Positions 1 through 11,495 are shown, counted from the stretch's first letter. The stretch: 64,000 bases of DNA from Lactifluus volemus (GCA_022376515.1 WTXI01000062.1:1-64000); one strand, 5' to 3'. Notes: generated by a model from the sequence alone, not told the origin. Program-made: numbers and translations.

Positions 1-137
1 GGGGGGCGAGGTAAGAGAAAGAGTGAGTGAGTGACTGAGCGAGTTGAGGGGGAAAAAGTCTTGAGCCGCTCAATTTATTCATTTATTTTTTCTTTACCCT
101 TTTTCTTATTTCACCACTACCGTCGACTTCGCTCACC
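1..137 (+). promoter_or_regulatory. 5' flank of the transcription factor gene
   Basis: Only sequence upstream of the first unit. It holds a GAGTGAGTGA-like purine stretch, then a pyrimidine-rich tract (runs of TTTCTT) up to the start codon, as is common in fungal promoters and 5' leaders. The start context is CTCACCATGG, a good eukaryotic initiation context. No homologous sequence precedes the TF copies in the later units, which are instead preceded by the GUP1 remnant. Confidence 0.5.
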
Positions 138-2582
138 ATGGCTGGCGACCACAAATGTTCTGTCTGTCAAGCCACTTTCACTCGTCCACAACATGTAGCT
201 AGGCATATGCGCTCCCGTAAGCTCTCCCGCTCCTCCTCCTCCTCCTCCCCCACACCATCTCCACCGACCCCTGTCTGTGAAACTGACTATTCCTCCCTCC
301 ACTCCAGATACCGGAGATCGTCCATACAAGTGTCAGCATTGTGGAGATCAGTTTGCTAGAAGGTCAGTCTCCGCCTTATCAATCTTTTTTTTGCCTATTT
401 TCTTTGCATCATTCCCCTGCCCCACTCTCGCTTATACCCCATCATACCCACTTAGTGATCTCCTCTCGAGACACGTCAATAAATGCCACCCTAATGAGAA
501 ACCTCTTGTTTCCTCAACTCCTTCACGTCGCAAAGGTTCCGCATCGGCGAGCAGAGCCACTACTTCAAAGCAGGCATGCGACCAATGTGTTCAGTCCAGT
601 TTGCCATGCGATGGTGCCAATCCTTGCTGTTCGTCCTCAATATCTTTTCTCTCTTGCCCCATTCATTCTCACTCTTATATCTAGCAAAGTGTGTCCATAG
701 AAAGATGAGATGCACTTATGTCAAATTCCACCGTCAGACCGCTCCCCTCGGTCCTGGTCACCCAGCCCGTCCCTCTCACGACACTTCCAACTCGGGCCTG
801 CCACCTCTTCCCATTCTTCAATCGGGTCCAAATCCATACCGTCTCTCAGATCCACCATTCTTTCTCGGCAACAACGGCCCTGGACTCCATCCCACCGCTG
901 TTTCCCAACTAACCACCTCTGTTGCCAATCCTCTTTATGCAAACCATCAATTCACCTTCCCCCCGCCTCTGCAAACCACCGCACCATATGATAATTCTCT
1001 TGACTATTCTGCCCGCTACCGTGCTCAGGCGGAACTTCTTTCCCGGACAGGTGTGATCCCATCGGACCGTGCTCCACCACTCCCAGCCATATATCAAGAT
1101 ACGCAGGTTCCACATGATCACAGTACCGTTGCACGCTATGCCCAATCTTACAACTTACGCGGCGATCCCCAAGACTATCCCGTCCCGCCGTCACCTATCG
1201 GGGTCGACTATGGCTATAATGTCGACAACAAGGTGCGCTGCATTTTTGACTCTTCGCGCCGCCGGTCTGTCGATTGACTCGCGACCCGGAAGTCCGAGTC
1301 TTACTCGAACAATCATCCGGGATATACAAATGGATACAATCACCACCCACTTACGTTGAGCTTTGACACACAAAGCCACCAAAGATGCGAATCGAGCGCA
1401 AGCGAGACAGGTAGCACCACGAGCCGCAGCCAACCTTCTTCGGCTACCTCATCAAGCGTGCATCTTCCCTTGCCTCCGGATTACCCGCAATCGTTCTCCC
1501 GCCCCGCAACGGCCGACGGCGCGGTCACGGACCGTGAGGGCTTTTCGTCTGCCTTTGGACTCATGTCTCTTGACGAACCTGAAGTTCTCGCTGGTTTTGG
1601 TGAGGGCACACCCTTCTTTGACAGTTCGATTACCCACGGGAGTGGCTCCGTTCATCATAATCCAACATGGGGCGATGGCCCCACACCTCGTGCAAACCCG
1701 TGCGATGCTCCCCGTTCCACTGGAAAGAAGGGCCCTCAGCAGCAGCAATCGCAAGGACAAGCGGGAAATGCAACTGCCACAACGCCGGCGAGTCTCAAAG
1801 AATTGAAGGAAATATGGAAACAGTACATGAGAACACCCCTCTCTGGCTCTGGCCAACCCCCCGCCGCAAACGACCATCCCCCAAATGGGAGCCCAAAACG
1901 TGAGCGCGGGCTTACACGAGTCGCGAGCCTGCCGAGTGTCAAGACGCCTTCTGCTGGCACTGCCGGTTGGGGTGATCCCATGCGTGGCCAGAACGGCGGT
2001 CAGCCGCAGCCACAGAACGGTGCCGGGGTTAACAATGTACAGTATGGAGGACAAGCTGCATACTCGCGGGGACATAACCATACGGATGATTTGCATAGCT
2101 ATGAGCAAGCTATACTCGCACGCCGCGCACCACTCACCCTTCACCTTGCACCTCGCCGGCGCGGTAATACTACGTCGACAGGACCACCGGCAACCGTACC
2201 ACCCTCTGCCACCACTACTACCTCACCCCCTTCTGCGCCAGCTTCGGATAAGGGTGCTCGGTCGAGCCCTGCGGGAAGCGGTAGTGGTAGCGACCGGAGT
2301 ATGAGCGTGTTCACGGATGACCACGCGACTAGCTCGAGGGGCTCTCCAGGGATTGACGACGTGTCGCGACCGGCGTTTAAACGTCTTCCTTCGCAGACGC
2401 TTGGGCCAGAGTATAGGAAGCGTCCGGCGACAGCGAATTTGCTGTCTGGTGGGCGTGAGGGGTTCATTGGTATGACCGGTGAACAGGAAATGCAGCAAAG
2501 AAGTCTCGTAATGGCCGTTGAGCGCACGAGACGGATGAGCTTCCCAAGTGGACGCGCGGGTCTCGTCGCGCTTCAGGATTAA
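138..2582 (+). CDS. C2H2 and Zn2Cys6 double-type transcription factor (intact copy)
   Basis: Predicted nuclear DNA-binding regulator. Exons that fit GT-AG rules: 138-216, 308-362, 456-628, 685-1232, 1293-2582, giving 714 aa with no internal stop. Two C2H2 fingers lie at the N-terminus: C7, C10, H23, H27, then a TGDRPY linker, then C35, C38, H51, H56. They are followed by a fungal Zn2Cys6 cluster with C86, C89, C96, C102, C105, C112. Introns interrupt the first finger, the second finger and the Zn2Cys6 cluster, so correct splicing is needed for each. The rest is low-complexity, rich in Ser, Pro, Gly, Gln and Thr, as in activation or repression regions; no fungal_trans middle domain is evident. 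Combined C2H2 plus Zn2Cys6 regulators are known in fungi; the target genes cannot be told from sequence. This is the only intact copy of five in the window. Confidence 0.85.
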
Positions 2583-3072
2583 AGTGGTGCCCTCGGGAAT
2601 GAGAGAGATGAGATTATAGGCGAGCACAGTCATGATATAATGGATGACTGAATGTGTCGTACTACTTTCCTTTCTTTTATCTAGTTTCTTGACAAAGGGT
2701 ATATTCCGCATAGCTCTTATTACGGTGACCCTTTTTCCTATTTGTTTCTTGCTACGGTAAACACGATGTTCTTGTCACTAATTTACGTCTGGCTGCCGTT
2801 ACCCTTCGTACGGTGTTTCCTTTTTTTTTTTCGCCGATGACGATTTTACGATTGATGATACGGCATTTTTGCCCCTATAGCTTTCTTCCTCTGTTTTCCT
2901 GTGTCTGTTGTATTGTACAAAGTGACAAGATTATGTATACCAATATGGCCGGTCTCTACGGCCTATTTTTGTAAATCCCCACGTGAGATTTTATTTGTTC
3001 GAGCCAAATAAGACTGCTGCAAAACAGACAACGTGGCGCGCATATAATTTTACTCATTTACTCGCGTTTGTC
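2583..3072 (+). promoter_or_regulatory. TF 3' flank and HSP10 promoter region (U1)
   Basis: Non-coding stretch of about 490 bp between the TF stop and the HSP10 start. Conserved landmarks recur in later units: a poly-T run near 2820, TGTACAAAGTGACAAG near 2915, and CACGTGAGATTTTATTTG near 2980, which contains a CACGTG E-box-like palindrome. I see no convincing heat-shock element. These conserved blocks also mark where unit 6 begins. Confidence 0.4.
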
Positions 3073-3591
3073 ATGGTACGTTGATGACCCCTCGTTCATT
3101 CTGTCCTTTTTAACCCATTTCGCAAAAAGGCTGCCCAGGCTACCTTCAAGTCGATCAGGTCTCTCGTCCCCCTCCTCGACCGCGTCCTCGTCCAACGCTT
3201 CAAACCTGAAACCGTACTTTTTTTTTTCTTCTTTGGGCTCCTCCCACTCTCTCATGACACACACACAATATATATTAGAAAACTGCTACTGGAATCTTCC
3301 TCCCGACTTCTGCCACGTCGAGTCCACTTCCAGAAGCTACCGTGATCGCGGTCGGACCTGGCGCACCGGATAAAGAAGGTCGGATCGTGCCTACGTCGGT
3401 CAAGGCGGGTGATAGGGTATTGTTACCTGGTTGGGGAGGGAATGCGATCAAAGTAGGCGAGGATGTGCGTTTCTTTTTCTTTTTTTTAATTCTTTTTCCC
3501 TTCCACTCTCTCAACGTCGAGGCTGATGATGGCCATATAGGAATATCATCTGTTCAAGGATTCGGAGATTTTGGCAAAGATTGAAGAGTAG
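3073..3591 (+). CDS. HSP10: Mitochondrial 10 kDa chaperonin (HSP10/GroES/Cpn10), intact
   Basis: Co-chaperonin that caps HSP60 in the mitochondrial matrix during ATP-dependent protein folding. Exons: 3073-3075 (the start codon alone), 3139-3213, 3279-3464, 3541-3591; 104 aa, the normal Cpn10 length. The protein starts MATFKSIRSLVPLLDRV, has the mobile loop TATGIFLPTSA that contacts HSP60, the GPGAPDKEG and VKAGDRVLLPGWGG strands of the Cpn10 fold, and ends EYHLFKDSEILAKIEE. The start is chosen because ATG is followed at once by a GT donor and the intron's AG joins exactly to GCT ACC TTC, restoring the usual Cpn10 N-terminus. Introns are 63, 65 and 76 bp. The other five units carry only damaged copies. 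Confidence 0.93.
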
Positions 3592-4471
3592 AGAGGACCC
3601 TTTTATTTAGGCGTCGACACGCTCATACTTATTCGTATGAGCGAGCGATGGAAAAAAGACAAGACAAAAGACAACACGTTTGTCGTGAAATTCATATTTC
3701 TTTCATGGGTCTTTAATGTTTCCCTTCAATCCCCTCCTCTCCCCCCCTCCTATCCTACCCCTACCTCCTAACCCCCATTGCATATATTTACCGCATGGCA
3801 ATCTATAGCATCACCACTCATCATACTTTCTTCGTTGACAGTGCGTCAGCATTCCACCAAGCAGCTGGCATAGCCTATCTTCGTCTTGGTTATCCACGCC
3901 GACAGTAAGTGAAAGTATACGAGTGGGTGAAAAAACCGAGCAGCGCTTAAGCAGCCCGGGTCACCCCACATCAGACCTTCCAGGACGTTAAGACTTGGAG
4001 GCGCATTCGAATGAGCACGTTTTATTAAACCCCGTCGCCACTACCTACCGACACTGGTCCTTGTTCGCAGTCTCGCGCGCGCGTATAGTTAGAATTGAGG
4101 TCCCTTAGGTCAAGCGGTTGGTTTTGTCTGCCGTCATCGCCGTGGTGTGTGTGGGTTTGTCCATGGATGCTCTCTGGCAGCATGAACCTGAATCCCTGGC
4201 CTAATGAGCTGCACGTGAAATGGCTCCATGTAGCGCCCAGTTGGAGGTTTTCGGCGCCCTCCGATCGCAGTTTTCACGCTTTTCAGATCATGCAGCATAG
4301 CACCTCAAACCTGTCAGTTATTAAGTTCAATTTGACGCCGTTCCGATTCTCCGTGCTAACTTGAGGAGCCATGGCGGCGCTTATCTTCTATCAAAGCATG
4401 CCCACGCCACCATCACTCTCCACACTCTTCATCGATGGTTTTCCACCTTCCCCTACAACACTCTTGTCTTC
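3592..4471 (+). promoter_or_regulatory. HSP10 3' flank and NLR1 upstream region
   Basis: About 880 bp without a supported gene. Blocks conserved in most units include GCATATATTTACCGCAT near 3779, CCGGGTCACCCCACATCAGA near 3956, and CAGTTATTAAGTTCAA near 4314, which lies 150 bp before the NLR start and could hold promoter or leader elements. An in-frame ATG at 4361 would add 37 residues to NLR1; it is not used here because the ATG at 4472 is the one shared by all six NLR copies. Confidence 0.4.
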
Positions 4472-7400
4472 ATGTCATCCACAACACAGATCTCCTCCTC
4501 CAATCATCGATTGATTCTCGACGCTTTAGACGACTATGCCAAGCAGACCGGAATAGATCTCACAAAAAATCCCTTCACCTATCAGTTCCAGAATTGCGTC
4601 TCTCCAAGAGCCATCCTTGATCTACTTGAAAAAAGGGCAATGGCCTTCAAAGAGTACCGGGATGGAAATCGGAACTTGATCAAGTGGCTTAACCCCGTAA
4701 TAAAAGTTCTCCATGGGCTTGTTGGCGTCCTTGGCCCAGCCACTAGTCTGGTACGTCAGAGGCCATCGATTCGTCTTATCTGATTGTTTTCTTACCCTAA
4801 TGTCTACAGGTGCCATTGCCACATGCAAAACCTGCAAGAGCAGTCCTTTGTGGCGTGGAGGTACTCCTCGTGGTAGGTATTTCGTTCGGTCTTCTTCCGC
4901 GTCATTGTAATATTGGAGTATATCAGACGGCTGTTGAAGTTGGCGCAAGTTATGACGCACTCGTTGACCTCTTCGAATGTGTTGCAAATTTCCTTCAACG
5001 CCTCCGTATATATACGAGGGTGCCATTCAACTCTGCAATGACCGATATAATCGTCAAGATATTGGTCGAGGTGTTGTCCGTTCTCGCCCTCGCGACTAAA
5101 CAAATCAAGCAAGGTCGATTTAGTAAGTCTTCACTTTCCCACACATTCCCAAAGTACGAACATGGCATAGAGAAATTCGCGAAGAAGCTATTGGGAGAGA
5201 GAGAGATCGAAGCTGTGCTCCGGAGGATGGACCGCCTCACTCTGGATGAGACTCGAATGACGGTAGCTCAAACGTATGAGCTCGTCCATGGTCTCGTCAA
5301 TGATATGAAAGTAGTTATGGATGGTACGCAACCCTCGTTTGGGTGGGTGTGAAACAATTGACCAAGGCTATTGTGCGAGTAGAGGGCAAGGCGTCAACCA
5401 GTCACATGCAGCAAGCTTTGGGTATGTTCACATGCGTGACCTTATCACTGCTTAGATTCTCAGGCCCTCTCCTTACCAGTTACGGCGCAAGAGACGACAG
5501 TCGAGATGAACAAGATGAATCGTCTGTTCTAGGTTAACTAATTACCGCCATTAGACTCAACATACATCCTAGGTGATCAATTGCATAGGGATATTCGAAT
5601 GTGGCTCTCCCCTCCCGATCCATCGACAAACCACAACATCGCACGCACAGCTCACCACAATGGAACTGCTGCCTGGTTTATCCAAAGTGAGACCTTCCAG
5701 AAATGGAAAACAAGGGGTTCCCTATTGTGGATACATGGTATACGTGCGTATTGTGCCCCATCTTCCATCCTCGTTCTTCTGAAAACAACATACTGCTCAT
5801 CTTCGTAGCGGGCTCAGGAAAGAGCGTGCTGTGGTATGTGTCATCCTCACATCTCTCGTCCAAGTCATTCATATTATGAAATAGTTCCAGTATCATACAA
5901 GACGCCAAAGCAAAATGCGCATCAGGATCGGCCCTGTTGGGGTATTTCTATTTTGATTTCAGGGATATTGCCAAGCAGGACGTCCACGGCCTGCTCACCT
6001 CTCTCCTCGTCCAGCTCGGCGCCAAATCCTATCCTTGCAATACCACCCTTTCTCAGCTATATTCGCAACACAATCCAGGATCCCACCCGCCTGATGATCA
6101 GGCACTTACAGAATGCCTCAAGAAAATGCTCAAGCTCCCAGGACTGCCTGATGTTTACATAATCGTGGATGGACTCGACGAATGTCCGAATACATCTGGA
6201 TTTCCGACCGCACGCGAGAGGGTGCTCGATCTCGTGGACGAGCTTGTTCACTTTCCAAATCTACGAATTTGTGTAACCAGTCGCCCGGACGCCGACATCA
6301 GAACGGCTCTGAGACCTCTAACGTCTCTCCGTGTGTCTCTTCACGATGAAAAAGGACAAGGGGAGGATATTCTTGATTACATCATCACCGTCGTCGTTTC
6401 AGATCGGACGATGCGGGAATGGAGTGCAGAGGACAAGCGACATGTATTTGATGTTCTCTCTGCGAGAGCAGGCGGAACGTGAGTCATGGACATGATCGTG
6501 TCTTACGACGGTGTCTTATCTGACTTCACCGGACAGGTTCCGCTGGGTAACTCCTCAGCTGGACACTCTGCGTCGTAGCCCTCCCGCGGCAATTCGGCGT
6601 ATTCTGGATGAGATGCCTGGGCCCTTGGACGCGACTTATGAGCGGACTTTGCTCGGGATCGAGAAGAAGAAACGAGAGTACGCTCGTCGCCTTTTCCAAT
6701 GTCTCTTGGCTGCCGTTCGCCCTCTTCGTGTTGAAGAGCTCGCAAACATTTTTGCGGTTCGATTTGAGGCCAATAAGCTTCCCCGATATTACGAAGATTG
6801 GTGCCCAGAAGACGCCCACGCTGTTTTATCCGCATGTTCAAGTTTGATCGTCACTGTGAATGTCCACGGATCGCCAGTCATCCAGTTCTCCCATATCTCT
6901 GTCCGGGAGTACTTGACATCGGATCGCCTGGCCAATGCGGGAAGGAATCTTTCCCGCTATCACGTCTCTCTCCAGTCTGCGCATACCATGCTCGCACAGG
7001 CCTCTCTCGGCATCCTACTCCATCTAGATGATCACATTGACAAGAAGATTATGGAGAAGTTCCCATTTGCTGACTACGCTGCTCGCCACTGGGTCGACCA
7101 CGCTCGGTTCGAAAACGTAGTGGATAATATCCAGGACGCGATGGAGCGTCTCTTTGACTGGTGCAAGCCACATTTTCGAACATGGATCTGGATATACGAC
7201 ATTGACCGCCCTTTCCGTGAGCACATGTCCGCGACTCACCCAACAACCGAATGGGCTACCCCGCTATACTATGCCACACTTTGTGGTTTCCGCAGCCTTG
7301 TTGAGCATCTTCTCGTCATCGATTCAGAAGATGTCAATACCGTGGGAGGCTTCTACGGTACTTGTTTGCATGCTGGGCTCGCCAAGGGAAATGTCGATAT

Positions 7401-9150
7401 CGTGCTGCTCCTCCTCAATCACGGTGCAGACGTGAATTCCCCTGGCCAGTCCGAATGGTCTCCATTACACAGCGCATTAATACGCGGACGTCGTGACCAT
7501 GTGGAGCTTTTACTCGAACACCACGCAGATGTCAACATACGGGGCAAAGATGGATCAACCCCACTCTACTGTGCGTCGGCAAAGGGAGAGCTTGAGATCG
7601 TACAAGCATTACTACGGCATGGTGCAGATGCAGGTCGTCGTAGCAACGGCGGCTTGACCCCATTGCATGCAGCATCGCGAAGTGGATACCTGGTTATCGT
7701 ACGGGAGCTACTTCGCCACAGTGCAGATATAGATGTACAAGAAAATAACTTTTGGGCCTTACTGCACCTTGCATCACGTTTTGGGCATCTCGATGTCGTA
7801 GAATTTCTCATCCATTCCGGTGCAGCCGTGGACACGAAAAAATGGAAGGGAAAAACTGCCTTGTTTCGTGCATGTGGCAGGGACGGGAGTGTCGAGGTTG
7901 TACGCTTCTTGATCGATCACGGTGCAGATCCCAATTCCCAGGACAACAAGGGAGATTTTCCCTTCCATGAAGCATTATCCAACGGGCATCTCGACATCAT
8001 TTGTTTACTACTGGACTTTATCCCAGACATCGACGTGCGTGGCGAGGGTGGAAGAACGCCATTGATGCTAGCATCGTGGAACGGAATGCTCGAGGCTTCA
8101 CGCTTCTTGATTGAGAATGGTGCAGACGTGAACTCTACTTCTGTCCATGGCTGGACTGCGTCACACTTTGCATCCCAAGGTGGACATTCCGATGTTCTCC
8201 TACTTTTGCTTGACCATGGCGCAGATATAAATCGTCGGACAAACGACCTCGAAACGCCACTGCATGTCGCATCAGCGAAGGGGCACCTCGATGTTACCAA
8301 ATTGCTGATTGAACGTGGTGCAGCTATTGATAAGCTGAATGTGGCTCAAAAAACTCCATTGCACTTGGCAGCTCGCAACGGAGAACTCGAGCTTGCCCGC
8401 TTACTAATCCGATGTGGCTCGAATCTGAACGCAGAAGCCAGAGACGGTCGGACCCCGTTGCATACAGCGGCAAAATACGGGCATCTTGACATCGTGGAAC
8501 TGTTACTGGACTCGGGCGGAGATGTCAACGCGAGGGATAGCAAAAACAAGACTGCCTTAGATCTGGCGCTTGACAATGGGAAGCTCAATATTGCCAGGCT
8601 CCTTGCCGAGCGTATGGGACGCGTAGATTCTCTGCGCCGCATTGAAGCTGCAGATGCGCTTCGCAGAGAACAGGGGACTTCATTATTTTCCGCATTGGAA
8701 TCGAAGGACCTTGATCTCTTACAGTCATTAGTTGACCGCGGCGCGGATGTCAATGGGCGAGATAGAGATGACTTGTCACCCTTGTACGTGGCCTCACAGT
8801 ATGCCTGGCTGGAAGGCGCCAAATTTTTGGCCAAGCACGGTGCGAGAGTAGATTCCCGGGACAACACTGGATGGACTCCATTGCATTGGGCATCATCACA
8901 GTCCGGACATTTGAAAGTCGTCCGGTTGTTGCTTGACCATGGCGCCGACGTGAACGCGACAGATCCGAACCATTGGACGTCGTTGCATCTCGCATCAGCT
9001 AACGGTTATCGTGAGACCGTTAAGCTGCTACTTGAACGAGGTGCAGATATCCATGTTCTCAATGAAGATGGCCGGACAGCATCTCAAGAAGCATCACGAC
9101 ATGGACTTCGAGGGATTGTAAAGTTATTGTCGGAGTATGGCTATAACTGA
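4472..9150 (+). CDS. NLR1: Goodbye-NACHT-ankyrin STAND receptor
   Basis: Predicted cytosolic signal-transduction NTPase of the fungal NLR type. Exons: 4472-4750, 4810-4872, 4927-5122, 5171-5323, 5380-5421, 5480-5521, 5573-5743, 5809-5833, 5885-6478, 6537-9150; 1392 aa. Residues about 10-250 match the fungal STAND N-terminal Goodbye domain, ending in the WLSPPDPSTNHN linker typical before a NACHT. The NACHT has Walker A GIPGSGKS (about 314-321, built from exons 7 and 8), Walker B VYIIVDGLDE (about 414-423) and a TSRP motif. A winged-helix-like linker (LDATYERTLLGIE, VRPLRVEELA) follows. About 19 ankyrin repeats fill residues 760 to the end, the predicted ligand-sensing part, with a short linker after repeat 14. 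It lacks two residues (Leu-Asp) in ELVHLDLPN. Donor of intron 6 (C|GTCTGT) is unusual but is conserved in all six copies, and it gives normal 51-58 bp introns. Confidence 0.88.
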
Positions 9151-10034
9151 ATACACCATCGAACAGGTACTGTAATCACTTTTTACGCCTAATTGTTGCA
9201 CTTACTGGCTCTTCGCCTTTCTGTTCGATACAGTACAATCGCAGCATAGCCAGTACAACCTCAGATTGCGGGGATCTTCGCTCTTTACAGCTGAAGCACT
9301 GGTTCGTCTCGAGTCGAACGCTACAATATCTATATCTTGTGCCATTTCCCCTCCCAAATTATTTTATTCCTTCGTTCAATTGTAGAGCTGAAGCCGTGGG
9401 ATACCACCTCGAGCTTCTCACTCAACCGCAGGGTTCAATTTCCCACTGTACGTTATATTAGGTGGTTCTTCCTAGACCAACAAAGTTTCTATAAACCCGG
9501 AGAAAAGACGGCGTTGACACGGTGTTACAGCACAAGCCTGAATATCTCATACTAGTTACTACCTCTTTATGCCTCAGCTTGTCATCAGTCATGGATAATA
9601 CTACTCCCATTCGTTGTCGCAGGAGGAAGATACATACGAGGATGGAAAGAAATAAGACTCGGAGGGAAACAGGCCCATATGGTACGCGTGCGTAACCTTA
9701 ACACATCACGAGACATACGGACAACGGAGAGCTGCCACCTGCTCAAGACTGCAAGGATACAGTACTACTATTCAGTAATGTAGTTCGCGTCGAAGCAAGG
9801 GCCCGGAGCGTCTTTGCGAGGACGAATAAAGGGGCGAAGCATGATGCATGATCCGCAGGCATAATGTTACTGTCATTTGGTCGAAAAAGTAGCCCTCCAT
9901 TAAAGCCAAGCCAATCAGGGCCAAGTATCATCCATATTGATGGTGAAGGGTATGAATCGTTGCGCAAATCTCAATGGTTTTAAGTAGGTAGTTAGTTCTC
10001 ATCTGCATCCACCCAACATCGTCGTTGTATCCAT
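9151..10034 (+). other. NLR1 3' flank, no gene seen
   Basis: About 880 bp between NLR1 and the convergent GUP1 remnant. It begins with a CATCGAACAG/GTACTGTAAT segment that resembles a splice donor site, so the transcript may carry a 3' UTR intron ending near TACAG at 9235. A short open frame starting near 9592 is conserved between units but changes length and is probably not coding. Confidence 0.4.
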
Positions 10035-11490
10035 CATGATCGACGCAATTCTTCCTCCCTGGTGAAGTTCAACAGAATCAGTGCTACTCCTGTGGGATCC
10101 AATGGCAAACATACCAATACTCGAACATGGGTTGTACGCCAACAAATAAACACGCGCAAGTGACGAAGAGAAAGCGAATTCCTGAGGTACCTCGATCAAC
10201 GAAAATAGCGTTAGAAAGATCTCTGAGTGAGACTTACCGCTCCAGCTACCAATCAGTTCATGCATAAAGTACTGCGCACCATCCACACCGAGGACAAAAT
10301 TGATGAGATTTGGGCCCATCCATAGCAAGATCATGGTGTTGAAGACACCACCGGCCGCATATACATGGCGCTCCCACCACGTTTCCCCAAACTACATCTT
10401 AGAAAAAGAAATGGGGTGTCACTTCTAGATATTAACCACGCCCCGCAGAGTTGAAAGGCACACGAACTAAGGATGCAGGTATCACTTTCCTTGCCCTGAC
10501 ATCGGGCAAAATGACAACCGCGGCGAGTCAACCCCATGCCAAGAGTCTCAGGCTGACGCCATGCCAGAGGGCAACGAAGGTGAATGCAAGGATGTTGGTC
10601 GCAGCGAGCCGATGCGTGCCACCAAATGGAATGTAGATGTAGCGTACAAATCCAAAGGCTATAATATCGACGCTATGGGCGGCAGAAGCCGAGGGGTGGG
10701 TAGTTGTTTTCCTTGCAGCGTACCATGTTTTCCGGTGGGTCCTTTCCATCCGCCAGAGCCCACAGAAGAAAGGAGCACTAGGGGAGGAGTAGCTGAAAAT
10801 CGAAGCATGGTCAATGTAGATGTGGATCATGGCTTGTCGATAGGAAGACATACCTTGAGCTAGATGAAGATGAGGTTCCAGAAGCCAACCATGGACTCGG
10901 ATAACTTTGAGGTGCTCATACCGCTCTACGCGGATCCTTGATGGCGACGAAGTGCATCACATAAATGAGAATCTCCATCGTAAGAAGTGAGATGAGGAAG
11001 TGCAGCACATATAGCACCGTCTCCCGGGGCGTGATATCTTTGGGATGTGTGAGCCTAATGAAAAAGAGACAAGCGCCATCAGCGCCATGCATGTCGAAAA
11101 AGAATGAGATGACCCTCGCCCACCTACTACATAAAGTCATTGAAGGTGGTTATGGTCTCGCGATGTAGAGCGAGGGATAGGGTGCGTAGGCAAGATAGAT
11201 TTGAAAGGTGTACGTGGCACGCGGATGAAACACGGCGGCGCGCTTCTTGTGTGCCACTGTGTTGCCCGGCTGCAGTGAGTGAGTAGATGATCCCGACATA
11301 CATAAAAAGGAGAATATGTGATGCCGGGCGCATGACGATGTTGAGGCTAACATGCCAGCACGGGTATAACAGACCCCTACACTCATCCTGTGCAGGAACG
11401 ACTTTCGACGTACAACTTGAAGAAGGTTGTGCGTTGAAAAGCCACGTGACAGGTACACACTCCCGGGCCGGTGCTTTCTGTCTCGAGAAA
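10035..11490 (-). pseudogene. GUP1-like MBOAT O-acyltransferase remnant (U1)
   Basis: Reads as the C-terminal two-thirds of a GUP1-type membrane-bound O-acyltransferase; intact GUP1 proteins act at the ER in GPI-anchor lipid remodelling. Recognisable blocks on the minus strand, 5' to 3': WLFNAQ and a YPCWHVSLN-like block near 11350-11450, ITTFNDFM near 11127, a DITPRETVLYVLHF block near 11020, MVGFWNLIFI near 10870, ALADG near 10760, VRYIYIPFGGTHR near 10630, FTFVALWHG with the MBOAT histidine near 10580, and FLFVTCACLFVGVQPMFEYW near 10160. It is dead: TAG at 10860-10862 where GUP1 proteins have Trp, another TAG just after the next acceptor, a frameshift before VRYIYIP, and TGA after LLAWG. 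The N-terminal third is absent and replaced by the next TF copy. Confidence 0.75.
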
Positions 11491-11495
11491 GGCCT

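Larger units (their letters stand above)
138..11495. repeat. Tandem unit 1 (TF-HSP10-NLR1-GUP1 remnant)
   Basis: First and most complete copy of the ~11 kb unit. It alone keeps intact TF and HSP10 genes, so it is the best candidate for the ancestral locus. It ends near 11495, where the GUP1 remnant runs directly into exon 4 sequence of the next TF copy; the short string TTCCAA occurs on both sides of this join. Confidence 0.85.

Noticed and set aside
1452..2144. 230-residue open frame on the minus strand opposite the TF
   Set aside because: Shadow of the GC-rich low-complexity TF exon; the same strand in the pseudogene copies is broken at different points and has no recognisable domain.
3779..3908. 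Small conserved open frame upstream of the NLRs (ITTHH.FFVDSAS.FHQAAG, ending PRRQ)
   Set aside because: About 40 codons, readable in units 1-4, but interrupted by TAA in unit 5 and broken in unit 6; no family match. Probably conserved non-coding leader or promoter sequence.
4361..4471. Upstream in-frame ATG giving NLR1 37 extra residues
   Set aside because: The extension is not conserved in the other units, and the ATG at 4472 is present in all six with matching protein sequence.
5464..5532. Alternative exon 6 of the NLRs using acceptor CTCAG and donor GTTAAC (TSYGARDDNRDEQDETSV frame)
   Set aside because: It needs introns of about 40-42 bp, the acceptor is lost in NLR2, and the peptide does not fit the linker usually found between Goodbye and NACHT domains. 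The TTACGG..AAAC exon fits all six copies.
6503..9000. Long open frames on the minus strand opposite the ankyrin exon of every NLR (for example 8346-8867)
   Set aside because: They mirror the codon periodicity of the ankyrin repeats, recur opposite each copy with changing ends, and show no domain of their own.
9592..9720. Small open frame downstream of each NLR (MDNTTPIRCRRRK)
   Set aside because: Length and frame vary between units, and it starts inside the 3' flank with no splice support.
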